Positions 10,393 to 24,200 of a stretch of 64,000 nucleotides of DNA are shown here, in pieces. The notes beneath the pieces were generated by a model that saw only the letters and a program-made list of their open reading frames with translations, had not been told where the DNA came from and made no database searches. Position 1 is the first letter of the stretch; every line of letters starts with the position of its first letter. A program made the position numbers and the translations under genes. This stretch comes from Ifrita kowaldi (Eukaryota; Chordata; Aves; Passeriformes; Cinclosomatidae): NCBI GenBank assembly GCA_013398055.1, contig VZRS01004061.1, forward strand, positions 1 through 64,000, given 5' to 3'.

Positions 10393-13300
10393 AGACACAG
10401 GCGTGGGTCGCTGCTCAGGGCTGTTACACTCATTCACCCGTCCTTGCAGGTGACAGAGCAGGACACCCCGGCACGTACACGTTCATCGGTGTGACACTGG
10501 CGTGAGGCGGCGACACAGACATCAGGGCCAGCCCTCAGCTTTGGCAGGTCTCAGTTCACCCCCGAAACAAAGGTGTGGAACAAACCAGTCAGGAACCTGC
10601 CCAGCTTGGTACTGAGGGAAGGGGACGTCCTACAAGGTGCTAACAGCCTGACCGCACTGCCCTGATGGGAGGAGACACTTCCCAGGAGATTCCCAAGGGA
10701 GAAATGCCTCAGGAGAAGCTCAGGACCTGACCACTTAGAAAAATCAGGTGAAGATCCATTTGTCTTACTTCATATGATGCAAGTTCATTTTTACCAATAA
10801 CTGAAATTCATTTTCATATATTTTCTAAATAAACATACACAGTGAGCAGAGCCTTTTTCCTGTGAGCATCCCCTTACATTTCCTCTGCAGCTGGTCAATC
10901 CACATCCTCTAAATAAAAACATTGATAGGGCAGTTGCAACCAGCAGTGCCTTTACATGTGTTTTCTCACAGCGCACAGATAAAAACCTCTTTGCTAGAGC
11001 TTGTCCAAGCTGTTTAGGATGGAAATAGTTGTTGGGATAAGTATATACTACAGCTGTACCTTGTATTAGTCTCCAGACGGGCCATGCTCTCCTGTCCCTC
11101 CTCCTCTCACCTTTCTCATGCCCTGGGGAAGCCTCTCTGCCAGCCTCCTCTGCTCCCACACCTGACCCAAATCCTCCTTCCTTGACGTGATGCTATATCC
11201 CACACCCAGTGCGCATGTCCTTCCTTCCCCTTACACAGCGGTGAGGGAGGAACTGTGGTCTGGCTGCAGACATCCCAGGCTGGAAGTGTCTCTGCAAAGC
11301 AAGCTTAGCTTGAGGTGAGTGCTGTAGCAATACCTCAGGTGAAATCTGCTCCTCAGATGCGATGGTCCCTTGTGGTCACCTCTGGAAAGGCAGCCCCGTG
11401 TTGCTGAGGAACACCCACCCAGGTATTTGTGTGAAGAAGATCTGGCTGGTCTTAGCCACACTGAGAGACAGCTCAGGGAAGTGGTGGCTCTCCCAGCCAG
11501 GACTTCTCATGCAGCTTCAGACTGTGACAAGGTGTGAAACCCTGTCCTGTGAGGGGCACTTAATGACAAAAAATCATACCCTTAAAAACCTTTCAGACTT
11601 CACAAAAATAAGAGCAGTCACTGAAGTTACTGGCGTAGATTAACTCTGCTGATGGTCCCTGGGAATGCCTGCATGTCCATCTTGTCAATGGGAAATACTC
11701 AAAGCGATTTCACCTGAAATCACCCTGAGACTAAAGAGGAAAAATAAGGACAGTGGGAGGTGCAGAGGTGCATTGGCAGATGGATGGGATGTAAGGAAGT
11801 TATCATAAGTATATGACACTGGAGCATGAGAAAGCACCTTTATACACAATATTACAAAGAAATTTCAAGGTATGTGTTGCATGCCAATCAGCATTGCCCC
11901 AGAAGCTGTCATTGCAGCAGCTGGTACTGGCAGCCTGGCAAGGAGCACTGAGACACTCAGTTTCTCTAGTAATTAAGAGCTTGCTCCTGCCAGCTGCCGA
12001 GCATGCTCATCTTCTGTCCCTTTCAGCTGAAGGTAAGGACAGTCATATCTGCATGACAAGAAGCTTTGGCCAGATGATAGGCTTTGAGGGCCAGAATTTC
12101 CTCAGTAAGATCACATTAAACATTTGCATGTTAAAAAAAATAAAATCTGGAACTAAAATAAGAAATCAACAGCTCTGTCTACCAATACATAAACTTCATT
12201 TTCTTGCCTTTCTCCTGATCTGGGTTTTAAAAACACACATAATTGTGGGAAGCCATTCCAGCCCTGCATAATGAAAATGCAGTCTGGAACTGGTGAATTG
12301 CAGCTTAGCTGTTAAATACAGGACATCCAGCTTTTACTGCTGCCACAAACAAAGTTCTTGGCAAAATCTGGTGAAAACAGAAAATGTTATACCTGAGTAG
12401 AAAGGACGTATCTTGATTAAATACCTGAAGGAGAAAGCTTATCTTTATATCATGCATGTTCTTGTCAAGAACAGCCTGAAGAACCTGAGACAACCAATGG
12501 ATTCCTAATTTTGAAATTATGTCAAATTCAGAATACAGAAATAGTAGTAGGATGGTAAGATCATGTTACGGTCATCTACTGTACAGAGCATCCCATGGTA
12601 TTCAAATAAATAAAAACATTTTATAATCACTGAGAATACATTTGATCTGTGGAGAGTTGGATAGTTTAAGGTTCTGTTAATAGCCCAGAATGTTTTTTAT
12701 GCTGCAATTGAGATAGCAGTTTTTAAGTAATTCAACGCAGAGACTACTTTGAGATAAGTAGGTTTTTGAACACTCCTGCTACTTCTTCCATTCATTGACT
12801 GAATAATATCATTGGCAGGGATATGGTGAACATCAGTCAAAATCCTGGAAGACCCAGATTTCACAGGTGATATCTGAATCATTGACCAGACATGATGGCA
12901 TGTGACTGCAGAGACTGACAACAGGAGGAAACTGAAACACACAAACTTACAAAGCAGGAAGCTGATAGAGCAGGGAAGATAAAAAGGATATTGAATAATG
13001 TAGCAAAAAACACAGACTGCAGAAGTAGAGTCATTCAGGCTGAAGACTTTGTGAGTTTGGTCCTATGACATGAAAGGAGATAATAGTACTGGGACTGGAA
13101 AGGAAACAAGTTGTTTTTACTGTTTCAAAGTGATGTGTAAATTAAGATTAATGGAGAAATAAACTTCAATTCTAAACAGAAATGTAAAGGAAATTTTATT
13201 GAACAGGTCAGAGACACTGGGGACCAGAAAGGAACTGATGAGAATACTTCTAAACATTGCTATCCCTCCACATATTAGACAGTAATGGATGGTTGGATGG

Positions 13301-15902
13301 ATGACAAATGAGAGCACAGTCTAGTACAAGGGAGACACATCAAAGCTACTATTAAAGAAAGTGGAAATGGATTAGCTACTGTCTGAGAAAATCAGATATC
13401 AGAGCTAGCAGTCAAGCCATGGAGTGGAGTCTATAGGGAACAGAGAAAAAAGGAAGACCATAAAGGTTTGTGCTAAAGAAGATTTGTCTGCCTTGGAAAG
13501 ACATCAAACAGCACTCTAAGAAAAAGATGAGTTATGGATCATCTCAGAGGCCCTAAGTGTCTCCTAGATAAGTAATATTAGGAGGAGACTTGTCCGGTAT
13601 GCCTTCAGACAAGTCTCTGTGCATTGCATTGGAAAATGGAGCTCTGTTAAACAGGTGGTTTGCATGTGTTCCCCTGAGGGTGACACTTGACTGTGCATTG
13701 ATGATCCATTGCCTGCTTAATTGATACCTGGTTGACATATATGGCAACTGTAATATAGGACATTAAAAAAATACAATTTTTATTTTTTGCTCTGTACTAC
13801 TACACTGCTGATGGCTGCTGGTGTCCAAAGCAATTGTTGTGACACAGACACATTTCAACTTTTTCTTACCCTGTCACAGCAGTGACCTCACTCAGCTTTC
13901 CTCCCTTCTCTCCTCTCAATGACTCTCCTGTTTCTCACTTTGTTCCGCACCAGCCAAAATTTTTTCTCAGCCACTTGTTTCCCCTTTACCTTAACCACTG
14001 ACTTCTCTCACTGCCTTTATATAAATTTTGTTGTTTGCTGTGTTTTGCAGGGACCACAAAGTTATAAAGGACTTCAAGTTATATGGAGGGGAGGAACAGA
14101 CACAAGTGGGGACCAGACACAAGGATCTGTATCTTCACACGCGTTTTGTGGAAAATACAAGTCATTTTCCTTCATGGAGGGACCCTCCTAGGAATCTGCA
14201 GCAGGAATTGCTCTCAGAGGAGAAGAGAGAGCAATGTTTTGTATTCCATATTGACACAAAGTTAGCTGGTAATTAGTCGGGGTGAGCTAACCAAAACACC
14301 AAAAGAAACTATATAGAGCACACACATAGCTTTTATGTCAAGAACCTTGCAGAGTGATCGCACCATGCCTAGTGCTTATGAGTCCAGGAAACTATCCATC
14401 TAACCAAAATACAGTCTTTCATTAGGCAGGCTACTGGAACTAGACAGATGTGGAATTACTGATATTTAGAAACTCATTTTCAGAGACAGGCATCAGCCAA
14501 CAAATGGGAAATATCTAAGCCAAAGAGACTATTGTAATGTGCAAAATAAATAATGCACACACTGAATTATTTATTATTTAATTAATGGTGTCATAAACAA
14601 ACTTTTACTGCCTAGCCTTTCAAAAAGTGTAAACTCATCTAAGTAAAATCCAACTCAAGCTAAAAGGAAGGGGAAAGTATTCTGGGTATTGAAAGCAGTG
14701 AAGTAAAAAATCTTAAAGAACATTTTTGCTAAACTTTCTACCTTGGTTTGAGACTGGAACTACTGAAATACTGATGAAAATGTTGGTATCTCTAATGTAG
14801 TGATTTATCAAAATACTTCGCAAAGTTCTTAACATACACTGTTAAGAACACAAATTCCTCAATGTCATTTCAATCTACTTATCCTAATATTCACTCATCT
14901 TTAATTGCCAGTGACTTCACTCATGACTTATTAGCAGTTCCTGCCTTGAAAAGTTTTGCCAGTAAATTGGCAGAGTAGCAGTGGCAAAAATATTTGTTAA
15001 TGCAAATCTTTTTTCCTTTAAACACACTGTTATTAGAACAAGGTTTTGTAAGGCGTACAGTTTTCTTACCTTGGGGCTGCTTACAGAGAGTTAGGCTCTC
15101 TATCTCCTTGTCCACTAAAATCATAGTCCAAATGATTCCCAAACCAGTCTCAAAGAGAAATATCCTTCAGCTCAATTTTTGGAATCATGGCTTTTGGCTG
15201 AAAATGCTTTAGGGAACTCTCACTCTATTACAAACTGACACAGTGATGCAGGCAAAATATGAAAAGCCCTGAGGGGAAGTAGACCCAACCATTCCTCAAC
15301 CCCACTAAAAGTAAGCTTTCCACATGAAGACTTAGCTGTTCTGTCAGTTTCCTTGGCTGCTTCCTAACATAATTTCTGAGGGATAGCATCTGGTGGAAAA
15401 TAGTTTCTTCCTCCCACAAAACTAAAAAACTTCAAAATCTTTCCTATCCTGAGTTGGACCAAACCCAAGACTTTCTGAAGCAGTTTGCAGAAACCAAGAG
15501 ATGCCTCACCAGCCAAGAGCCTGGTCTGAGGTGTTCAGCACTGATTGTCCTTCTCCCTGGGCTAGCAAGCCATTTGTTCCACCTGCCCCAAGGTGAAAGG
15601 AACCATTAATAAAGAACAGAAACAATTATGTCTGCAAAATGAGCAATTTTCTATAACAAGCATAGGTGCTTTCACAGAAACCACCCAAAACACATTCCTT
15701 ATCACTCCCCAACAGAGAAGACACTTGGGAAGGAAAAGTGAGTGCTGCTCCCTTTGCCTGGAGCTGGCAGGGTATGTATCCAGCCTTGGGCTTTTTTCCC
15801 ATCCCAGAGGAGGGCTTTAATCCCAACCAAATGGGATGTTATGACCAGATAGCCTGTTTTGTCTTTACAAACACTTCTCTTTCTCTCCCTTAAAATAAAA
15901 GT
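10393..15902. other. Intergenic DNA, no gene recognised
   Basis: Scattered short frames, including a 152-codon plus-strand frame at 11813-12271 with no recognisable domain. No interspersed repeat that I can name. Confidence 0.5.
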
Positions 15903-16051
15903 GAAGAAAAAGAAAGGGAGAGGAGAGGAGAGGAGAGGAGAGGAGAGGAGAGGAGAAGAGAAGAGAAGAGAAGAGAAGAGAAGAGAAGAGAAGAGAAGAG
16001 AAGAGAAGAGAAGAGAAGAGAAGAGAAGAGAAGAGAAGAGAAGAGAAAAGA
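15903..16051 (+). repeat. 149-nt uninterrupted polypurine tract, pentanucleotide microsatellite
   Basis: Every base from 15903 to 16051 is A or G. About 15916-15955 is built of GGAGA units and about 15955-16045 of AAGAG units, so one 5-bp array has switched unit part-way. The open frames crossing it on both strands (runs of Arg/Glu or Ser/Leu) are by-products of the repeat. Confidence 0.97.
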
Positions 16052-17966
16052 TTAAAAGGATTTGTGTGATACATACACGTCCTAGTGAAAGATTCTCAAG
16101 CCTGACCAGAGCAGGCAATATCTGATGAAAAGCATTTGGCTACAGAATTCATGACTGACTCTATTTGAAAACTGCTATTCAGAGGTAGCTTTAACCACTA
16201 CCACTGCTCTCTCTGGGCTCCTCAGTGTTTGCTTTTCCATAGCCCCTGGTAAACTTGCACAAGGGTTCAAGGTCTGCAGCCGTGCGTGCACCCTTTGCCA
16301 GCCTGTGACGCGTGCAGGAAGCTCCAGGGTGACCTTTGCAGTCCGATTTCGGTCCCCGCCGCAGCCCCGGCCGGAGGAGCGGGCCCGGGGCGCGCCGCCG
16401 GGAGCGGGATGCGGGATGTTGCCAAGTGACTGCCAATCTCATGAAGCAATGCGGAGCTGCTGGGGCTGCCTGACCCTCCGGGACAGTTTCTGTCACTTGG
16501 CCCGCAGCACGCAGCTCTGGGCGGATATGATTTCTTGGCTTTGCCTCCAGCACAGCCTTCCTGCCAATTTCTGTGCATTTGCATTCTGCTGGTGCTCCCA
16601 ACAGAAAAGGCACTGCTCCCACCAACGCCAGCCACACCTGCTGGTGGCTCACACTGGCCCAATTCACAGCACAAACCTTCTGAAACTTCAGCCTCCCCTA
16701 CCGCACCTTCTGCATCTGTCTTGAGGCATCCCGTGGGGTGATGTCTTCCCGGATAAGCCCCTGTTCCCTTTGCCCCTCTCCCAATGGCACATTGCCCAAG
16801 CCAGCATGACTACAAAAAAAACCCTCCAGAAAAATATTTTTAAAGTCTGTGTTAGTTGCTGTTCTAAATGTAAAGGGGACAGCAAAGGAAAAAGATATTC
16901 TACTTAATTTTCAGATTCTTGAAAACAAAATCTTCGTTGAGTCTACAACTAAAACATTAGGGAAACACCATCAATAAATGAGGTTTCTTTGGATGAACAG
17001 GAAACGCTGAAGGAAAAAAAAAAGGACAAAATTAGAGTGGGGTAAAATCAGACAACTAGAGTGAGATGAAATCCACAGTGGGATCAAGTGGTTGACAGCG
17101 GCTAAATTAAGAAGACATAGCTGAAGAAACATAATATTTTAGGCTTGATTTTAGTTAGTAGATACAAGCAAGTATGCATGGAAAGTAATCCAAACTCATT
17201 GTGCACCAGCTGCTCTGAGCGAGCGCAGCAAGGACAGCCCAGGCACTGGTACAAGTTGTACACAGCCCTAGGCACAGTCTATCCACAAGTCACTTCTGGC
17301 TGCACTTCTTCACACCACAAAGGCAGTGCAACTACATGTGCTTTTGCTGTTCCTCATATCTTTTCTGGTTTTCTGTTTCTTCTTTGTTTTCCTTAAATTC
17401 TCAGTCTGTAATTTAAAAAAAGGATGACATCACTTAGAATGTAATTAGCCTAAACAAGGCAAATTGAATTTACCAGGAAATCCTGGTTTTGCTCTAATGC
17501 TTCCTGCCTGTTCTGGATATTAGGCTCAAAAAGATCAGACGGAGAGTACCTGTTCCATCATCAGTATGTTTTTCCTTAAAATCTCTGGACATCAAATGTG
17601 TGCATTTATTTTCCTAACCAGCACAGCTATTAACTTGTATTCTTACTGACTGGCATCTAATGACATCAAAAAACCAACTTATAGCACATGACATACATGG
17701 TTTAGCCCCTTCCAGTTCTTCTGCAGGAGGTTTGCCCCAATGGCCTATACCAATTTCAGTAGTACTGTCCTGCTTCCTTAGCCCACCTTTTCCCAGTCTG
17801 GCTCACATTTCAAAGCACACAGATGCTAAAGGTGAGGTATTCAGCTCAGCTTCGTCTCCTTTACCTACTGCAGGGGGTTCACCTTGCTGAAGGGGCTTAA
17901 AGTAGGTGAAGCAAGGATGCACTGGGAATAAGAAGTGAGGGAGCAGTTTCTCAGCATCTTTTGTAG
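16052..17966. other. Intergenic DNA around a small CpG-rich island
   Basis: Apart from the island at 16270-16430 I see no feature. The open frames at about 16190-16740 occur in many frames at once because of the GC content. Confidence 0.5.
16270..16430. promoter_or_regulatory. Small CpG-rich island
   Basis: I count about 18 CpG in about 160 bp (core 16343-16412, including cccggggcgcgccgccg), against almost none in the surrounding kilobases. A nuclear-receptor half-site pattern (CAAAGGTCA on the minus strand, near 16330-16340) is inside. It could be a promoter or enhancer of a non-coding transcript. I cannot assign a start site. Confidence 0.45.
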
Positions 17967-18253
17967 AAACGTCGTAGTAATATGTATTTAAACCCTGGTG
18001 GTGTGCACTAGCCAAACTCTCACCCAAGACTAGGATTCTACACCTGAATCCAATTGGGACTACCTCAACCTAAAGTGCTCGTTAACCTCCTACAGACAGC
18101 TGTAGCTGCAGGGCAGGCACAAGCCCTATAAATGTAGCCCTGGGAGGAGCCAAGGTTGGGGTGGTTGTTTCTGGTTGCTGTGTGCTGCTGGAGCTCTGCT
18201 CTGAGAAATCATAATCCAAGACTCAGAAGACTGCGAGCTCCGGCACAAAACGT
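17967..18253 (+). mobile_element. Solo LTR, 275 bp, same family as 2461-2735, with target site duplication AAACGT
   Basis: The LTR body is 17973-18247. It starts CGTAGTAATATG (the expected TG has mutated to CG) and ends CTCCGGCACA. AAACGT stands immediately outside both ends, at 17967-17972 and 18248-18253. It has exactly the same length as the other copies. TATAAAT is at 18127-18133, again 155 nt from the start. I count about 15 substitutions against the copy at 2461-2735 (about 5.5 percent), so this is an older independent insertion. Confidence 0.92.
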
Positions 18254-21200
18254 GTTGCATTGGGGTGCAGCTTGCAGCTGGCCGGCTGTGCTGCTTCAGT
18301 GACCCATGGAGACTTGGAACGTACCTACCTATCTCACACACCAGTGATGGGAGTGCAAGCAGACTCCCCTGTGCTGGTTTATGTATGGCCAGCAATGGAG
18401 ATCAGGAACAGAGAGCTCTGCTCCAGCTGCAGAGTCCTCCAGAAACAGGTGTTTAGCCTGTTGGAAGCCAAGACATGAGGTTATGTTAGGCCATGGTTCC
18501 TTTTCCAATTCCATGAATGGCCCAAGAAATTTTGTTCATGTCACCTTCTCCCTGGACTCAGCATGGTTGCTTGTAGAGAGGCAGCACAGGATCTCACCAC
18601 ACTTGTTCTCAGGCAAAGTGATCTCAGCTCTATCAGTTTGCCTTTTCCAGAGGTGTTTCCTGCTTCACCTCACCATGTTTTGCTCTGCACAGACTATGGC
18701 AGGATGCATCCTGTCACCCACTCAGTCTGCCATGCTGAGCTCCAAGGTGGTGTCCCTCCAGGATGAAGAGGCAGTGACACGGGAGAATAATCCAGGAGAC
18801 CAGCCTGTTTCAGTCAGTCTCAGTCATGTCCCAGTGGTGGCCAGTGGCTCTCACATGTTATTGCTTTTCTCAAGGCCCCCCTGGTCTTAAGAGTTACTCT
18901 CCCCTGGATCTGCCACCCCTGCTCACACCAAAGACAAAGCTAGGGAATTTTGGAGGGCACTGCCCAACAAAGCTGGGCTCCTGCCATGCCTTGCTCCAGC
19001 CCTGCCCTGTGTGCCCACACCAGCCACAGTGTGCCCACACCAGGCAAGGGGTGTTTGCTGTCCAGGGGTGCCTGCCCAGCCTCTCACTGCTCGCTGGTGC
19101 TGCATAGATTTCTCTTGTTGCATGGGAAAAAGCATTAGTCTTAGTGTCCTTGGGTGTTTTTTTTATAGAAATACATTAATTTGGACAAAGGAAGTTAATC
19201 ACCTTTCACTAAAAATAGGGATGACTGCAGTGCAGATCTAGCAGCAATATAGGTCTGTGGTGATCTAATGTTAGGGCCCACTCTTGGAAGAACAGCTCAA
19301 TATTCCGGCTTTCTAAAGGTTAAGATCCATGTCTAATCATGATCCATTTAGAGAATATAGTTCAGACATCTAATACATAGCCAAAAGTGAAAGGTACTTC
19401 TTAAAGTCTTGGGTGGCAAGCACTGCTGCCTATCCCTGTGTCCTAGCACTACCCACAGACCCTCCAGCCCAGCAAGAACTTTCAACATTTTCTGCTACTA
19501 CAGGTCAGCTTCTTTGTCCTGGCTCAGTGCCACCATGCTCTGCACTTTGACTAGCTTAAACCCAGGAAAGGCAGGGCTATTTCAGGATTAGAGTGTCTGA
19601 GTGGAGCTAAGGACTCTCCAGCACCCATCTCCCTTCTGCCTCTGCTTTTGCAGAGCATGGTGAGCCCAAACAGAATCATTTAATCTCGTTATGTTTCCAC
19701 TACTGTGCTTACAAAGACAGAAAAAATGGGACATCCTCTTCAAAGCACTTGAAAAATCTGCAGATCTGAAGTTCTGTAGAAGAGCAGAGAAATGGAATAA
19801 TGCTTTCTAACTAGTTCTTTGCTAACAGAGAGATGTAAAATTGCTTAATTCTAATTTGAAATTATAAGTTGCAAACATGAATTTTTTTCTAGGTAAGATT
19901 TTTTTAGATTGTCAGATTACAACACCCAGTATTAAATTTCATAACATTGAAAGATTATGAGCATAATAGGATGCAATATGACACAAACATCTTACTCATG
20001 TCAACTTAAACAAAAAATTTGCATTTTCAATCTTTTTCTCTGCATGTGTCTACAAACTGGGCAGTGACCCAGCAGCTGTGCCATGTGTCAGTGATGTGAA
20101 ACACGTTCTGCCCCTCACACCTGACTCAGAAAAAAATTGTGAGGTCATGTATTGCCTCACCTCTGGGAGTCTGACATCCAAGACTTTCTGATGCCCCAGA
20201 ATTAGATAGGACAGCAGGTTCAAATTAGGAAAAAAAGCAAGAAAAAAAAAGGTTTTCCAGCTCTCTTGTGTGTGTTTTCTCTGGAAAAAGCAAATTTAGG
20301 TTGCTCTGCCAACAGTCAGGCATGTGCATTGTGTAAGGTTGAGTGGGCCTCGTGGGTTACTGAGCTGTCACCAAGTATGGACAGAAATTTGTATTGTGTA
20401 TAGAAGATGGGCTGCCCAGAGATTTTCTTAAGGGCTTGTTCTGCAAAGCGTGTCAGAAAGGCTGCTCTCTCTCTGTGTCCACATGATCCCAGCATGGAGA
20501 AACTACTGCTCAGCACAGCTAGAGGCTCAAGAGGGTTGTAAAGGTCATAACAATATAATGTGAATCTTAAATTATCTTGCTAAGTTTCCTAGTAGCTGTT
20601 TGTGACAGAATATTGTGATAAAGTCAGCATATATGCTGTGGTGTGGTGCAGACTGGGTAAGCAGGATGTAGTCATCCTTCTGCTTGGTCTTTAGCCTTCA
20701 GTGGCAGTTTTGGCTGAGACAGCACCATTTAGCATCTTCAGAAATAACACCACGTCTGCCTTTTTAAACTAAGGTCTTTGTGACTTGTCTGAGTGCTACT
20801 AGTTTGGGGACTGAAATAGACACAGCCACAAGAAGGTGTCTTTGGTGGGTAGGTCAGCAAAAGCAACCAGGGTAACCAGTGTGGAACGCATGGGATGCCT
20901 GACCTTCCTTCAGTTCCAACATTGCAGCTTCCTGCCTGGACAAATGAATACAATCTGAGCCCAGAAGGATATCAGATGTGTTAGTGTGAGCTCTGATTAA
21001 AACTATTACCTCTCATTGTAAATGTTGCCTCTCTAGATAAGGCAGGGGCACAGTGATTGGCAATGGGACAGTGCCCTTAGAAGTGCCTGCAAAGACTTCT
21101 CTGAGTGAGATTCATCTCACGTTTCTTTAGAGTGGGATAAACCTGTTTCTTTGATTTAATGCAAAACTGACAGTTATCCATTATTCCATCTAGCAAAGAA

Positions 21201-24200
21201 TAAGGAATATGAACCCAAACTTGAAGCAGAGGCATTACACTTTTCTCTTCCAAACCAAACGGTGCCTTTCCGTATCAACTGCCATAACAATCTCTGTAGC
21301 CAAGGCTGGATTAATTTCTTAGCATCAATTAATGGAATTACATTGCAGAACCACCAAAATCAGCCATTACTACTTTAAATTGAACCACTGTTGAATTTTC
21401 CTGGGTGATACCTTTCTTAATCTCTTGTTACAAGTGAAAGGTGAAAAGTCTTTTTTTAAACTTCGGTTTATTACTAAAAATAAAACTAGCACGGATGAAC
21501 TTTGAAGTATATGTAATTGAGTCTCATGTGATCAGAGGATCCAGTGTTGACAGGGACTCTCTTATTTTACGTAAGTTAAATGATGATGTTCTCAGGCAGT
21601 GCTAGTGGAGAGCGTGTTATTGTTTGCAAACAACATAAATCTGCTTTTGATTTGTAACATTGGTGGATCACCTCTAAGAAACAGACTGAGCTAATTTTAG
21701 GTTAGTATCTGTAATATATCAGTTTAGATCTGTCAGCACATTACAGTGAAATTTAATGTTAAGGATTCCACTGAATTTCATGACAAATCCTAATACAGAA
21801 GCTGGAAACCTTGGGTTTCTAAGGTGGAAACTGTGTTTAGCTTTAACACTACATGCTATTTAAAGACTTATTAAAACATTTTCCAGAGCTGCACTGGCCT
21901 GAGATATTGCCTGGGAGCGAGCTTGCAGCTGTTTGCTTGCAGCACACACAGGAACTGTGTTTCTTCTTGTGGGGCGAGTTGGCGCCTTTTTGTTTCATAG
22001 TGGCCGTGTTTTGCTGAATGCAAATAAATAAACCATGTTTGTGTGACAAGGGTGGCCCTTTGGTCCCGAGTGCAGCCCGTGTTCTCTGTGAGCAGTCAGG
22101 AACCTGTCTCCTGACCCGCTGTTCACTGCAGTGGAGCAGCACAGCTGGAAGCTGCCCGGTGGGGCTGCCCTGCGCCCTCCTGTCACAGCAGCAGCCCCCG
22201 TGTGCTGCAGAGAGCGGGGCTGTGCCGAGCTGCAGGGCCTGCCACAGCCTCCACTGCAGGTACACCGCGCCCCTTTAGCTGGATGTGCCAGCCTGGCCAA
22301 ACACAGCCCCAGGGAGCAGGTGAAGAGCAGCACAGCTGCTGTTTCGCCCCACATCCCGACGGAGCCAGGGAGGTTTTCTAGTAGCATTGCAGAAGTGGTT
22401 TTTTGCTCTTCTGTCTCCATTGCCATAAAAGGAGGAGAAGAGCACTTTTCTACTCCCCAGGAAAACTGTGGCTAAAAACAAATGAAGGATTTTGAGTCAC
22501 TCAGTAACAACGATGGGTATCAGATAGCATAAAGCAGAGATCACTCTGCTTGCCTTCTGCATTCTCTGTCAACTGATTCATTGCTTTCAGACTTTCTCAA
22601 ACTTGTTTCATGAACTGACTTCCACGATCCTAGTAATTACAGTACATACAAAGTTTTCATCAAAACCTTTTAAAATCAAAAATTATTTATAATAAATGGA
22701 GACTTTTTTCTTCTCCAAATCATCCAACGATAATTTCTTGGACAAATCTCACGGCTTCCGCTTTCTTTTGGAGTTGTTGGCAAGGAAGCGCCTTTAAACA
22801 CAAACTGTTTGAAACAACATTACCATCTAGTGGAGAATATGAGCCAGCACTGATATGAATTCCTTAATGAAGAAATATATACACTGTGTGACTGTTGCAC
22901 AAACGCTGAATTAGGAAGTCAATTAAATATTCATTTTGAAAATCAATGCTTGAAGTTACCTGACTGGTTTAACAGAGGAATAAAAGTCTTTGAGTCATCC
23001 TGTAGATCAGTAATACTAAAAATGCAGGAAATCAGTATAAGAATCTCTAGATAAGTTTTAGTTCCATAAGATTTTCAGAAGGAAACTTTGATATTCGTTC
23101 TGACAAAGCAGCTAAATCTGTATCTGGAAAAGAGAGAACAAAATGCAATTACTCCCTCTCTCTAAATTATGCAAAAATTAGAGCCTGAATTTAATCAATA
23201 CAAATCAAACCCAAACTCTCATCTTTCAGGTTGGTGTAAACGGAAATCTCGAGGTAGACTCAGCCACGTGGCTTGTTCTGGAAACTTCATTAGGCCTCAC
23301 CAGCTGTCCTTCCCCTGTCCATCCCCTCTTGTGCAGGCAGTTCAGCGTCTCTGGTGCTGAATGCTGTGCAGCACTTCCAGTGTGCAGCACAGGAGCTGCT
23401 GATCAGTTGGCCAGTGGCAGAGGACAGGACTGCTGGTCACAGGGCTTTCACTTCCTGCACCTCCACCCTGCCCTTCCTACACTTTCTCTCTGATGCTCAG
23501 TTTGTTTATTGGGCTTCTCTACCGTGTCCTACCAGTTGCTTCCCCTGCACAGACTTTGGTAAAACAGCCAGCGTTCAGTGGGGCCTCCACAGCGAAGCAC
23601 TGCTCTAGGAGCGTGCAGGACACGTACCAACCCTCTTAAATCTGTCTGGTCTCATCTGTGTCATTCCTGACCTACCATGCTTCTTCCCTCATCACCACAT
23701 TTACTTCAGCATTGTAGCTGAAACCAGTTTGCAGTTCTGGACTTGGCTAGCTTGTCAATCCTCTGTGGCATAAACCCCTCTGATTTAGGCAAAAGTTAAC
23801 TGCTAGGAAAACACACCATCCTCTGGGGACACTGACTTTATACAGTGCTCAGATGCCAAAGTAGAAAGTTTGACAGAAAAATCAAGGCCAATGAGTGCTT
23901 TTAAATCCACCCATGATGAGGACCACATTTTCATTTGTAGAAGGCTGCCTAGAGCAACATGCACACGTGTGAAATGTCATACTAAGAACTTGGTTCAGCT
24001 CCTCTACTCTCCCTGCTGCTCTGTACAACCCCCAGTATCACTTAGAAGAGCTGCATCTCATGGGAGTTGATATCTGGAGGAGATGGAAGCGCTCTGCTCA
24101 GCACAGCCACGGTGGTTGCACAATAATGAATAACAGTGTCACAGCACCTCCTTCGATTGGGGTCACAGGAGCTGCTTTGCTTTGGAGATTACAGGCTTAG

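Noticed and set aside
11813..12271. 152-codon plus-strand frame
   Set aside because: No domain, no splice context and no start context stronger than chance. Composition is like the surrounding non-coding DNA.
15702..16125. Frames with runs of Arg-Glu or Ser-Leu
   Set aside because: They are produced by the pentanucleotide purine repeat on either strand.
21995..22426. 143-codon minus-strand frame in a GC-rich patch
   Set aside because: Several frames are open on both strands at once, as expected from GC content. CpG density is too modest to call an island.
22822..22833. CTCF-like ACCATCTAGTGG, and similarly TCCCTCTAGTGG near 6905-6916
   Set aside because: They match 11 of 12 core positions but have AT-rich flanks. 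That many matches are expected by chance.
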